Source of the DNA: Alcanivorax sp.
GTDB lineage: Bacteria; Pseudomonadota; Gammaproteobacteria; Pseudomonadales; Alcanivoracaceae
DNA length: 64,000 nucleotides
Assembly: GCF_019431375.1 (NCBI RefSeq)
Contig: NZ_CP080267.1
Coordinates: 806,001-870,000 of the forward strand
Direction: 5' to 3'
In this document: piece after piece, positions 7,628 to 16,362 of the stretch
Numbering within the stretch: position 1 is the first letter of the stretch
Layout: each line of letters begins with the position of its first letter
Position numbers and translations under genes: made by a program
Notes under the pieces: model-generated
Databases searched by the model: none
The model's input: the letters and a program-made list of their open reading frames with translations, nothing else
What the model was told of the DNA's origin: nothing

Positions 7628-9583
7628 TCAGGGAGCTGGTGCCATGGGGTCACAGGAATCACCCGGTGCGCCCTCAAAGAACTGCACCGCCCCACTCACC
7701 AGAGACGCCACACGGCGATCTTCTGCGGCCGTGCGATCTTCGCCGAGCTCCGCCAGAAGAAGCCGTGGCAAATAGGAATCCTCAACCCAACGGGCACGCA
7801 AGCCGATTTCGAAGTTCTCATCGGAGAGACGATACATGGGAGCACAACCTCCTGCCGCCAAGTCAATCCGCCCCTCTATCGTTGCATTGAAGTGGGGAAT
7901 ATCGGCAGCCACATCCAGGCCCGGGGCAAGCCGCAGCGATACATTCGCACTTTTGGGGTCACTGAAAGTCCGGGTGACAAAACCGACGGTATAAGTCGTA
8001 TCACAAGCGCCGGCGACCCCTGTTGATACCTGGCCTTCGCTGGAGATCACCAGGCAGAATTCATCAACACTATTTTCATCCAGACGAAAACGCTCTCTGG
8101 TGATAATTTCACCACCGATTATTTGAGGGTAATTTCCCCCTGAATCGCTGATCTCTTCATTCACATCGGGGGTGTCCGGAGTGGGATCAACAATATCAGA
8201 GCAATTAGCATCATCATTGCCAAGATCATCATCCACACAAGCGCGCATTAACCGAATGGTATAGGTGCCTGCCAGGTCCGAAACAATAGCACTATCAGGG
8301 AGCGCCTGAACAAAGCCCGTTTTCGTGGCCCGGAAAGGTAGCGGGGATTCGGGATCCAGGGCCTCATTCAATAACTTACCATTGATTTCCCCCTTATCAT
8401 TCGGGTCGAGCGCTGTTGCGCTGCCGGGGAAATCCAGCTTGAAGTCACTTCTCCCATCAATTTCCACCCCGGCGTAAAGGCTGGAGCCAAGAAACCGGCC
8501 GCTAATTTTCCCTTGTGTATTGTCCGCCGGGGCATCGCCGATATCACGACTTAGAAGATCTACGGCCAAGCTTTCATCCTGTTGATTCTGAAGCTCAAGC
8601 AGATCAGAAAGCCCTGCATTTGAATCAAAACCCAGGTAATCCAGTATCTGATTCTGATCATTAGATGCCCTGACTCCGGTGCCGCCACCCAGAATGCCAC
8701 CATCAGGGAGAACCAAGGCGTTGAGAGTAAAAGACACCGTGGAGCCCGCTTCTCCACCGAACTCACACCCCTCTAGAATGATGCATTCACCTGCTATTTC
8801 AAACGCATAGAGGCCCGCTCGTGAGCGATCATTACCAAGCTCCAAGCGCGTCTGATAATTTGTCGTATCAGTATCAAACCCGTCAGTTGGGCTCTCTGTA
8901 TTCACACGATCAATGAATCCCTGCCATGCGGCCTTGAAAGCCTCGTAATCGGTTCCTGCAAAGCCACTATCCGGAGCAAGATCCGGTTGAGCATCAAGAA
9001 TGGTATTTGGATCACCTGCATCCGCCTTTTCTGCCGGATTACCAGGAATGATAATTGCCTGGTCAGGATCGTTCCCCATTTCATTCAACGCATGCAACAG
9101 AGCAGACCTGTTAAGCACAGAGCTGGTCGCATCCATACTGTCTGCTTTGAGCGCCACACGACGAGGGGATGTTATCGTGTTAGCGAGACTCAAATCGGCC
9201 AAAGTGACTTGGTAGGTGCCCTTACGAAGCTGCTGGGGCAGAAGGTAACGGCCAAGGCTGGCGTTGTTACCTTCAAAAAGCCCACTGCCAATATAAAATT
9301 CGATACTGCCGGAATTTGCCGGACACAGCGCATGAAACGGAGGAACAACAACATTACCAAGCGTCACCTCTTCTGCCCGGGTGTAGCCGGTAGAATTGCC
9401 ACAGCTGTAGCCCAGATTGGCAACCCGGGGACCCTGCAACTCGACCAGGACCTCACCTCGGGGGTTCAGGTCGCAATTCGCACCTAGCGGGCAACCGGGA
9501 ACCGTAGCATCAGAAAAGTCTTCGCCGCCATTACAGCCAGCCAGCGCCAGGGCGGCAAAAGCCATTAATGTAAGGTGTCGCAT
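7628..9583 (-). CDS. FilF-like large lipoprotein of the fil-type locus
   Basis: A 651-residue predicted lipoprotein: signal peptide with lipobox LALAGC (Cys16). The mature part is rich in Asp, Gly and Ser with paired cysteines, and is predicted mainly beta. Resemblance to Acinetobacter FilF ('putative pilus system') is judged from position, size and lipoprotein nature, not from a search. It is the last of seven genes on the minus strand (7628-17190). The start at 9583 follows TAGGTAACG. It probably sits in the outer membrane; the role is unknown, perhaps surface assembly or adhesion. Confidence 0.7.
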   Translation of the reverse strand: MRHLTLMAFAALALAGCNGGEDFSDATVPGCPLGANCDLNPRGEVLVELQGPRVANLGYSCGNSTGYTRAEEVTLGNVVVPPFHALCPANSGSIEFYIGSGLFEGNNASLGRYLLPQQLRKGTYQVTLADLSLANTITSPRRVALKADSMDATSSVLNRSALLHALNEMGNDPDQAIIIPGNPAEKADAGDPNTILDAQPDLAPDSGFAGTDYEAFKAAWQGFIDRVNTESPTDGFDTDTTNYQTRLELGNDRSRAGLYAFEIAGECIILEGCEFGGEAGSTVSFTLNALVLPDGGILGGGTGVRASNDQNQILDYLGFDSNAGLSDLLELQNQQDESLAVDLLSRDIGDAPADNTQGKISGRFLGSSLYAGVEIDGRSDFKLDFPGSATALDPNDKGEINGKLLNEALDPESPLPFRATKTGFVQALPDSAIVSDLAGTYTIRLMRACVDDDLGNDDANCSDIVDPTPDTPDVNEEISDSGGNYPQIIGGEIITRERFRLDENSVDEFCLVISSEGQVSTGVAGACDTTYTVGFVTRTFSDPKSANVSLRLAPGLDVAADIPHFNATIEGRIDLAAGGCAPMYRLSDENFEIGLRARWVEDSYLPRLLLAELGEDRTAAEDRRVASLVSGAVQFFEGAPGDSCDPMAPAP

Positions 9584-9627
9584 AATTCGTTACCTATAAT
9601 CGCAAGCCGGGCTCTACCCGGCTGAAT

Positions 9628-10455
9628 TCATTGGGCGGACAGCAGCAATTCGCCTTTCAATACTGCCTGCAGCCCATCGGTGCTCGGCTGTTCTTGTAGG
9701 TAAGGCAGGAAAACCACCAAGTGACGTTGACCAGGTTCACGCGGCAGAGTTCCCTGCAGGTAGCCGTAGCGGTACCAGGTTTCCGGATACTTTCGGCTGA
9801 ACGGCTGGTCAATCAGCAGGACCGGTCGCCCTTCTTCATCCAGCCACAATAGCTGTGCCGCCACATAGTTCTGCTTGCGAATAAAAGCCTTCAGGTCAAG
9901 GGTACTTACATCTTTCGCCAGTTTCAGCGCCATTGCCTTGAGCGGCTCGTCACCAAGCATGACCGGGCTACCCTGGTCAAAGGTGATCAGCATCTCCGCC
10001 CCCCGGGCAAGCTCGACAGCTTCCTCCAGCAAATGCAGGCAGCAATCCTGCCGTATTGTCCGGTAGGTTTCCAGGAACTCGCCGCCGGATATCTCAGCAT
10101 AATCCGGTTCAGCGCTGCTCTGAGCGTCTTTCTCGGCCACCATATCCAATGGGCGACTGACCAGTTGACCACTCTCGTCCACATAAGTGATAAAGCGGTC
10201 CCGCTCTTTGGCTTCCAGTTCCTGATCTATCTCTTCGCTGGGGCGATAACCCTCTAATGACTCATTCCGCGACAGATTTTCAGCCTTGCGACCCGGTTCA
10301 GCCGTTTTTTTCTCAGCAGGTCTCTCTATACTGACCAGATTGCCCTGAGCATCCGTATAGACATACAGTTCACCCTGCCCCGGCCGACCTTGGCAGGCGG
10401 CCAGAAAGAAGGGAATCAATACCAACAATGCATTTTTATGCAGCAGTTGCTTCAT
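9628..10455 (-). CDS. FilE-like lipoprotein
   Basis: A 275-residue predicted lipoprotein: MKQLLHKNALLVLIPFFLAAC lipobox, followed by a DUF4124-like opening (GELYVYTDAQGNLVSI) and a second similar unit (DRFITYVDESGQLVSRPL), then a C-terminal globular domain with a CC pair (RQDCCLHLLEEA). It fits the FilE slot between the FadL-like and FilF-like genes. ATG at 10455 begins the signal peptide; an ATG at 10470 is an alternative and neither has a strong ribosome-binding site. The function is unknown; envelope location is inferred from the lipobox. Confidence 0.65.
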   Translation of the reverse strand: MKQLLHKNALLVLIPFFLAACQGRPGQGELYVYTDAQGNLVSIERPAEKKTAEPGRKAENLSRNESLEGYRPSEEIDQELEAKERDRFITYVDESGQLVSRPLDMVAEKDAQSSAEPDYAEISGGEFLETYRTIRQDCCLHLLEEAVELARGAEMLITFDQGSPVMLGDEPLKAMALKLAKDVSTLDLKAFIRKQNYVAAQLLWLDEEGRPVLLIDQPFSRKYPETWYRYGYLQGTLPREPGQRHLVVFLPYLQEQPSTDGLQAVLKGELLLSAQ

Positions 10456-10511
10456 GCGATTGGCCTGCATTGTCTTTGCGTTCCCCGTAACCACTATTCC
10501 CATCATTTTCC

Positions 10512-10583
10512 TGTAGGAGCCTGCTTGCAGGCGAATTCTCGCTATGCGTTTGGGCCTGGTTCGCTTGCAAGCAAGCTCCTACA
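10512..10583. repeat. REP-like inverted repeat (best copy)
   Basis: A 24-base arm at 10512-10535 (TGTAGGAGCCTGCTTGCAGG...) and its inverted partner at 10560-10583 differ at two positions, with a 24-base loop. It separates the FadL-like and FilE-like genes and defines the GTAGGAGC repeat family of this window. Confidence 0.75.
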
Positions 10584-10597
10584 TGGCCAGGAAGGCA

Positions 10598-12265
10598 TTA
10601 GAAGCGAGTTCTGAATGCCAGCCCCAGAATCGTTACCGTCGCTTCGGTCTTGATATCCAGACCGGCATAGGGGTTATACACCACATTGTCGATACCCGTG
10701 CAGTTAGCGGCACAGCTGGTGTTGGCAGGAATTTCATCCTTGCTGCGCAGCTGGGCGATGCCCAGGTCGATATCGGTCTCCTTGTCCCATTTATAGCCAA
10801 GACCAAGACTGTAATACTTCGCCTCATTGATCGGCACCATCGGGCTGCGGCGGTCTTCCGGAATCGCTGATGCTCGCGGCTCGTAGCCGGCTCGAAGCTG
10901 GATACGCCCAGTCAGGTCATAGGAAGCGCCAAATGCCAGATTCCAGGTGGACTGAAAATTCAGTGGGTAGCTTAACCGTGTCGAGGTGGAACCCGGCGAA
11001 AACAGGCGCGCCAGACTGAGTACCGCAGAACTGCGATCAAAGGTAAAGTCGAAGGAATCCCACTCCTTGTAATCGGCCCAGACTGCATCCACATTGAATT
11101 GCAATCTTTCCGTGGGCCGCACTTTGATACCAGTCTGGAAAGTCGCGGGCATGGTCAGATCCATACTCACGCGGCCCACCTCTTCTGCCCCGATTCTGGA
11201 GGGTATACCCAAGACAGCCAGGGCAATCGCACCGGTTGGTGAGCCACCAATGCCGTTGATCGTTTCCTGGGTCGCATTGCTATAACTTATTTTGTAGTCC
11301 CCCCGCATATGGGTCTTGGCCGGAGAGCGCCACACGGCCCCCCATGCAAAACGTTCATGGGGCTCCCATAGCACCCCAAGATTGTAAGAAGGACTAAAAC
11401 GCTGATCCATGGCCACATCCAGTGATGCCAAGTTCTTGAATGGACCCAAGCCCTCCTCCGGGCGACAGACACCAAAAAGAATCAGATCCAGAGCAATATT
11501 GGATTCACCTTTGAAAGGCGCACAAATACTTTCATCCAGCACCCGCGCAAACCCCAGCAGCTCATTGGGGGCACGAAAATCCTGTTCCAGGGCCACTGCC
11601 TGGAAGCTCATGCCGATGGAGGCACCGATCGATAGCTCATCATTTACCCGGTAGCCCACTGAAGGGGAAAGATAAGTAATTCGCTCCAACGCTACGCGCT
11701 CACCCATGAAGTTACCTACGTCATCTTCATCCCGATAAAAACCGGCAGCCATAGGCAAATAGGTAGCCGTACCAAAAGTGAATTTGGAGCCAGCAGGACG
11801 GATTGAAAAGGCTGGCAGTGGACCTGCGATAAGAGGCCCGGGTGGCAGATCTACCGTGTCATTGATAAAAGGAACATAGAGGGAAATACCCTCAATCGTA
11901 CTGGTCGCTGTTTTGAAATCCCGACAGAAATCCACACCATCATTGGGAGCATCGTTACAGACAACGGGATCATCCGAAAAGCCGAAAACGTTATACCCCG
12001 GAGGCGCAGAAAACTCCGACTCAAGACTGAAATCAGCACCGAGAAACTGCAGATCCATCCTGCGACCATCTAGCTTGGCCAATCCGGCGGGATTGAAATG
12101 AATTGCCATAATGCCAGGCGGATCCGCTGTCACCGCATGACCCATGCTCATGGCACGCACATCAATTGCCAGATTATTAGCTAACTGTGCCGGGGCACTC
12201 GTGGCAAACAGACAACCCAGCAAAACTGCCGGGATCCAGCCCAAAGCCTTGTTATTATTCTTCAT
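10598..12265 (-). CDS. FadL/OmpP1-family outer-membrane barrel (FilD-like)
   Basis: A 555-residue protein with a Sec signal peptide (cleavage near ATSAPA-Q) and the FadL-family N-terminal hatch signature (AMSMGHAVTADPPGIMAIHFNPAGLAKL). The alternating beta pattern ends in the terminal Phe typical of outer-membrane barrels (LGLAFRTRF). FadL proteins move hydrophobic molecules across the outer membrane. In fil-type loci the barrel may instead serve export or anchoring; that is open. The start follows GAGAGG. It sits between the FilC-like and FilE-like genes. Confidence 0.85.
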   Translation of the reverse strand: MKNNNKALGWIPAVLLGCLFATSAPAQLANNLAIDVRAMSMGHAVTADPPGIMAIHFNPAGLAKLDGRRMDLQFLGADFSLESEFSAPPGYNVFGFSDDPVVCNDAPNDGVDFCRDFKTATSTIEGISLYVPFINDTVDLPPGPLIAGPLPAFSIRPAGSKFTFGTATYLPMAAGFYRDEDDVGNFMGERVALERITYLSPSVGYRVNDELSIGASIGMSFQAVALEQDFRAPNELLGFARVLDESICAPFKGESNIALDLILFGVCRPEEGLGPFKNLASLDVAMDQRFSPSYNLGVLWEPHERFAWGAVWRSPAKTHMRGDYKISYSNATQETINGIGGSPTGAIALAVLGIPSRIGAEEVGRVSMDLTMPATFQTGIKVRPTERLQFNVDAVWADYKEWDSFDFTFDRSSAVLSLARLFSPGSTSTRLSYPLNFQSTWNLAFGASYDLTGRIQLRAGYEPRASAIPEDRRSPMVPINEAKYYSLGLGYKWDKETDIDLGIAQLRSKDEIPANTSCAANCTGIDNVVYNPYAGLDIKTEATVTILGLAFRTRF

Positions 12266-12295
12266 GGCATGCCTCTCACAACTGCTAAAATCGGC

Positions 12296-13312
12296 TTAGG
12301 CACCGGGTTTCAGGCCACTGAAATCAATCGGCATGGACAGCCCAAGCAGCACGTCGGGAGAGTCTTCAGTCAGACCGAAGCCGAAACTCAGGTTAATAAT
12401 ACGATTCTTGGAAGAACGCAGTCCGACGGAAGTGTTAACAACGCTGGATGTGGAATCCTCAGAACTGGCTACCCGGCCGTCACTAAACTGAAACTCCGTA
12501 TCGAAGTTATAAGACTGCTGGTAGCTAGCGCTGATTGAAACTTCATAAGACAAGGAATAGGCCAGGCCCATGGAAAAGTTGATGCTATCGCCGGGGTTCA
12601 CTTCTTCCAGAATCGCCGAGCCACGGCGCTGATTGAGTCCGGTCACATCAAAGGCCATGGAATAGCCTAGGGAACCATAGAGGACAACAGGATCGACAAC
12701 CTTGCTCATGCTGACGCCACCGCCGAGGGAGTAAAACCCTGAACCACTGGACACCTCGCTATTGACATTAATGTCATAGGGGCTGTCACCTGTTGGCGTG
12801 CTAAGCGTGGTGTAAAGCGTGGTATTCATTGCACCGGGGCGCACCGGGAAAGGCTGATAACGCAGGCCAAAGGACACATCCCCCAATGCCGCTTGGGACA
12901 CATCCTTTTCAGTATCGTATTTATAAGAGACAGGCAGACGCGTATTGAAGGTCAGGTTGTTCCAAATACCGTAATCAAACGACAAAGATGAGCCAAAAGA
13001 ATGCTGAGCATCCTGCTCAATACGGAATCGACTGATGCTACCACTATCTTCATCCAGGGCAATATCGATACGGTCATCGCGGTAGTAACTATAGTTTGCG
13101 GCGAAATTTAGCGACATCTGCCCGCTAGGCAGCAACGAATATTGCTTTTCGGCGGCCTGGAATACCTCTTCCAGGTTTTTTTCCTCGGTAACGTCATCTT
13201 CCTTGGTCTGCAGGGCATCGCGTGCTTCTTCTACGCTATCGGCCGCCCAGGCAAAGGGCTGGGCAAGCAGGAGTGCAGCGATCGCTGCAATCTTTCCAGA
13301 CTTCATGTTCAT
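12296..13312 (-). CDS. FilC-like outer-membrane beta-barrel protein
   Basis: A 338-residue protein with a clear signal peptide (MNMKSGKIAAIAALLLAQP, cleavage after AWA), a short charged coil (residues about 25-55), then long alternating beta strands with aromatic edges, typical of a transporter-like outer-membrane barrel. No enzyme motif is visible. The ATG at 13312 is preceded by AGGAAGG; longer in-frame starts are rejected. Its position before the FadL-like gene matches FilC of the Acinetobacter fil cluster, from memory of gene order only. Confidence 0.7.
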   Translation of the reverse strand: MNMKSGKIAAIAALLLAQPFAWAADSVEEARDALQTKEDDVTEEKNLEEVFQAAEKQYSLLPSGQMSLNFAANYSYYRDDRIDIALDEDSGSISRFRIEQDAQHSFGSSLSFDYGIWNNLTFNTRLPVSYKYDTEKDVSQAALGDVSFGLRYQPFPVRPGAMNTTLYTTLSTPTGDSPYDINVNSEVSSGSGFYSLGGGVSMSKVVDPVVLYGSLGYSMAFDVTGLNQRRGSAILEEVNPGDSINFSMGLAYSLSYEVSISASYQQSYNFDTEFQFSDGRVASSEDSTSSVVNTSVGLRSSKNRIINLSFGFGLTEDSPDVLLGLSMPIDFSGLKPGA

Positions 13313-13357
13313 GCAAAGCCTTCCTTTATTCTGTTTGTTATTTGCCACTGCAGGCTC

Positions 13358-14167
13358 TTATTTTCTGAAATAGGTACGGGTCGGCACATTGATCACACGC
13401 TCTGTGCCATCTTCTTCCTCAATCAGCACCCGGCGAAGCGTACTGGCCTTATCCGCCCAGTTTTCAATGGTATTGGTAAATACGGGAAACTGCTGGAAAG
13501 CCAGCCTGTTAATGGTTCGCTCATCCAGAAGACGAAGATCATAATCTGTCAATTCCAGGCCATCCTGGGGCTCAAAACCGTTGGGAAATACGATAAAAAG
13601 TACATTCTGATCCCAGATTTCCAGGAATTTGGATTCCGTGAAACTGATATTCCCCAAGGCCGGGTCAGCCACATAAATGTGCCCATCCTGATACTTCTTG
13701 AGCACCACGAAATGCTTGAAACCACCATAAGCGATAGGCACGATTGCAGGGTGGTCCAAGCTCTTGATGTCTTTCATCTCCGCCCGAAACCCGCCGCTTG
13801 GATGCCCCAAGGCGGTGGCCAATCGTTTCATATCAAGCAGTGAAAAGCCTCGTCGCTCCACAATCTTCTCGGTTTCACCAAAACGCAGAAGGCCCTCCAT
13901 AATCTGACGCTCCTGGAACTGGCGTCCAAGATACTGATTCAGTACGGTGGTTAAGGCAGCGGAGCCACAGGAATAGTCATACGCCTGGCGGGTGACATTG
14001 TGATAACGGAATTCAGAAACAGGCTTAACAGGCAGGCCACGCTCACGCAGCGGCCCATCACCAGTGGGATGCTCGTAATAGACCACCCCTTTTTCAGGGG
14101 GCTCGATCACTACGGATTCGTTGGCAGCAAAGTAGATCAGCGCTACACCCAGCATGGACGTCAGCAT
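13358..14167 (-). CDS. C39-type cysteine peptidase, periplasm-facing
   Basis: A 269-residue protein with one short N-terminal hydrophobic segment (residues 4-15) that acts as anchor or signal. A papain-like C39 core follows: Cys67 in AYDYSCGSAAL, His152 in GGFKHFVVLKK and Asp168 in YVADPALG, in the order and spacing of C39 peptidases. C39 enzymes cut double-glycine leaders, usually as a domain of ABC exporters; here it is a stand-alone protein probably facing the periplasm. The same locus has an exported FilA-like protein with a leader-like motif, a possible substrate. Residues after about 200 are family-specific and of unknown role. Confidence 0.82.
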   Translation of the reverse strand: MLTSMLGVALIYFAANESVVIEPPEKGVVYYEHPTGDGPLRERGLPVKPVSEFRYHNVTRQAYDYSCGSAALTTVLNQYLGRQFQERQIMEGLLRFGETEKIVERRGFSLLDMKRLATALGHPSGGFRAEMKDIKSLDHPAIVPIAYGGFKHFVVLKKYQDGHIYVADPALGNISFTESKFLEIWDQNVLFIVFPNGFEPQDGLELTDYDLRLLDERTINRLAFQQFPVFTNTIENWADKASTLRRVLIEEEDGTERVINVPTRTYFRK

Positions 14168-14336
14168 GGCAAGTTATCCGCCGTTATTGTTATTGTTTGT
14201 TTCAAACATGGCCAGTCATGTTAACCATGTCCCATTAGGCAGGCAACCACCTATTCTGACAGGTGACACCGAGATCGACAGAAATATGGCATTCCCATCG
14301 ACAAACCCTAATCAGAATCAGGGACACAGCCCCGAT

Positions 14337-16235
14337 TCAAGGGACAGACCGTACATTCACACCCCTCTGCTCCAGGGCTTTCACAAATGGATTGAACAAC
14401 TCGCCGTATTTATCGTACTTCCCAACTGCGGTTGTAAAAACCCCTTCTCTGACCTGATTCATACTGGCAGTACCCACTCTGCTGACCCTACCGAAGTCAA
14501 GACAGGCATCATCCCAAGGTAGCTCAAGCCATGCCAGCAATCGCCGCAACTCCTCTTCAAAATTCTCAACCAACGTTTCATACGTTGTCACATTAAGCCT
14601 GCCGGAAAGCACCTGATGCCACCAGCTCATATCATCGCGATACAATGAAATTTCGGATGCTATTCCATCAACCGTAAAGCTAAAGTGCTGAAACTCAAAA
14701 TTTTGCTTATAACAGCCATAAGCCACATCAAGCGGCGCACGATTTAACTCAATAAACCTGGCTTTGGGAAAAGCAGCAGCCAGCAACCCAGCAATTTTGT
14801 GATTGTTAATCCCTTTATGGATCATCACTTTATTTGGAGCTATCCCGGAGCGAGATACCGCTTGCAGATAGGCCTCCCTGAATTTCTTCAATTGTTCAGT
14901 CGAGATCGACTCATGATTCTCCGGGTAATCTGTCAGGCTCCAGCTTCCGGTCAACTGCCTCCAGGCATCGCTGGCGAAGTTCGCCTCCCCTGCACCGGCA
15001 GCCATCGGGTGGCGAGAAAGAGCCTGCTCCAGCAAAGTACTCCCAGAACGAGGCAGAGAAAGAATAAAAACGGGAGAGAATCCTGAAAAGTCATCATTAT
15101 TTGCAACGCCAACCGCTTCTATCTTTTTAGCAGGGTAGGCTTCCCTGACTCGCTTTACATTGGCCGCATGGCGACTGGAATCCATTGGAGCTAATTCCGC
15201 CATAGTCGCGTTGCCCTTCTCCAGCGCAAGCATTTCTTTTTGCAGCTCCCCTGCCAATTGATATTGACGAGCGACCGCAAAATACATTCCCGCAGCATCA
15301 CGCTTATCCGCTGTTTTTTCGGCTTTATCACAAGCGGAAAACAGCCGTTTTTCAAATGCAGAATCAAGCGGCTCTTTGATTGCATCAAGCAAAGGCGACC
15401 ATGCAGTGAAATAATTTGGCTCTTTTTCCAGAACGCTTTTAAGCGTGCCAATAGCCTCTTCACGACGCCCCTCCACGGCCAACCAACGGGCATGCAGCGT
15501 CAGCAGCTCCGGGTCATGAGGGTAACGTTCCAGCAAAGGCTCAAGGACACTCTCCACTTCACTGTAATCTTCAATCGATATCCAGGAGGCTAACAATAAA
15601 CGTTTGGCTAACTCGCCTACCTCCTCATTGGAGCTCCATTTCTGAAATAAAGGAATGGCGTCTTCAACTCTGCCACTACGACGCAGAGCCTCACCATACC
15701 AGACCCCTGCCTGAGGATAATCGGGGTTATCCCTAATGACCTCTTCAAGTAATACGCCAGCCTTGGCAGCCGCATCGGTTTTCAGAATACAATTCGCAAT
15801 GTAAGTCTTGGCCTCAATATCCTTTGGGTCCCTCTCCAACACTGCTGCATAGGCCGCCTGTGCACGCCCCCAATCTCCAGCTTGAAAAAGGCAATGAGCA
15901 AGCCCTTTCCAGGCCAATGGGTACGCATCTTGCTCCCGGATAACTTGCTGAAACACATCGGCGGCAACTTGTAGTTGCCCCGAACGCAACAGTAAATCGC
16001 CATAGAACATGACCCGTTGCAGCGTTGCCCCGCCGACATTAATTGCGCCTTTGATGCTGTTCGTTGCCGTGCTCAGATCCCCGAGAGCCAAACTAGCCTG
16101 CGCAGACACTTCATAAAGTGCCACCGGCAATGGATTCGCTATTTTTTGGGCCTCAACAACCCACTTCATTGCTTTACGGTAATTGCCAGCCTGCATGGCA
16201 TGCAGGGCTTTTTTAGTTATAGTGTCAATGCTCAA
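14337..16235 (-). CDS. TPR-repeat sulfotransferase fusion
   Basis: A 632-residue cytoplasmic-looking protein. The first 340 residues or so are tetratricopeptide repeats (NYRKAMKWVVEAQ, LGDLSTATNSIKGA, DYPQAGVWYGEALRRSG and others). The C-terminal part is a sulfotransferase with the PAPS 5'-phosphate loop SLPRSGSTLLEQ near residue 393 and a second conserved arginine-containing segment (ARFIELNRAPLDVAYGCYKQ). Such enzymes move sulfate from PAPS to protein tyrosine, glycans or lipids; the acceptor here is unknown. The start is TTG at 16235, supported by AGGTGA just upstream. It lies between the filA-like gene and the C39 peptidase, downstream of a hairpin. Confidence 0.85.
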   Translation of the reverse strand: MSIDTITKKALHAMQAGNYRKAMKWVVEAQKIANPLPVALYEVSAQASLALGDLSTATNSIKGAINVGGATLQRVMFYGDLLLRSGQLQVAADVFQQVIREQDAYPLAWKGLAHCLFQAGDWGRAQAAYAAVLERDPKDIEAKTYIANCILKTDAAAKAGVLLEEVIRDNPDYPQAGVWYGEALRRSGRVEDAIPLFQKWSSNEEVGELAKRLLLASWISIEDYSEVESVLEPLLERYPHDPELLTLHARWLAVEGRREEAIGTLKSVLEKEPNYFTAWSPLLDAIKEPLDSAFEKRLFSACDKAEKTADKRDAAGMYFAVARQYQLAGELQKEMLALEKGNATMAELAPMDSSRHAANVKRVREAYPAKKIEAVGVANNDDFSGFSPVFILSLPRSGSTLLEQALSRHPMAAGAGEANFASDAWRQLTGSWSLTDYPENHESISTEQLKKFREAYLQAVSRSGIAPNKVMIHKGINNHKIAGLLAAAFPKARFIELNRAPLDVAYGCYKQNFEFQHFSFTVDGIASEISLYRDDMSWWHQVLSGRLNVTTYETLVENFEEELRRLLAWLELPWDDACLDFGRVSRVGTASMNQVREGVFTTAVGKYDKYGELFNPFVKALEQRGVNVRSVP

Positions 16236-16308
16236 GATTCACCTGAAAAGCAAGATTGGAATAGACATTCAACAATACGAATTCTGCCAAAAAAACCGAT
16301 GTCTTAGA

Positions 16309-16342
16309 ACAAGAAAACCCGGCCTTGGCCGGGTTTTCTTGT
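16309..16342 (-). terminator. Strong hairpin after the filA-like gene
   Basis: A 16-base perfect stem (ACAAGAAAACCCGGCC with its complement) and a two-base loop, placed 21 bases after the filA-like stop codon and followed on the minus strand by a T-rich stretch. It should stop most transcription after the filA-like gene, with the rest of the locus expressed by read-through or another promoter. Confidence 0.85.
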
Positions 16343-16362
16343 TTCAAAATGACCAGTAAATT

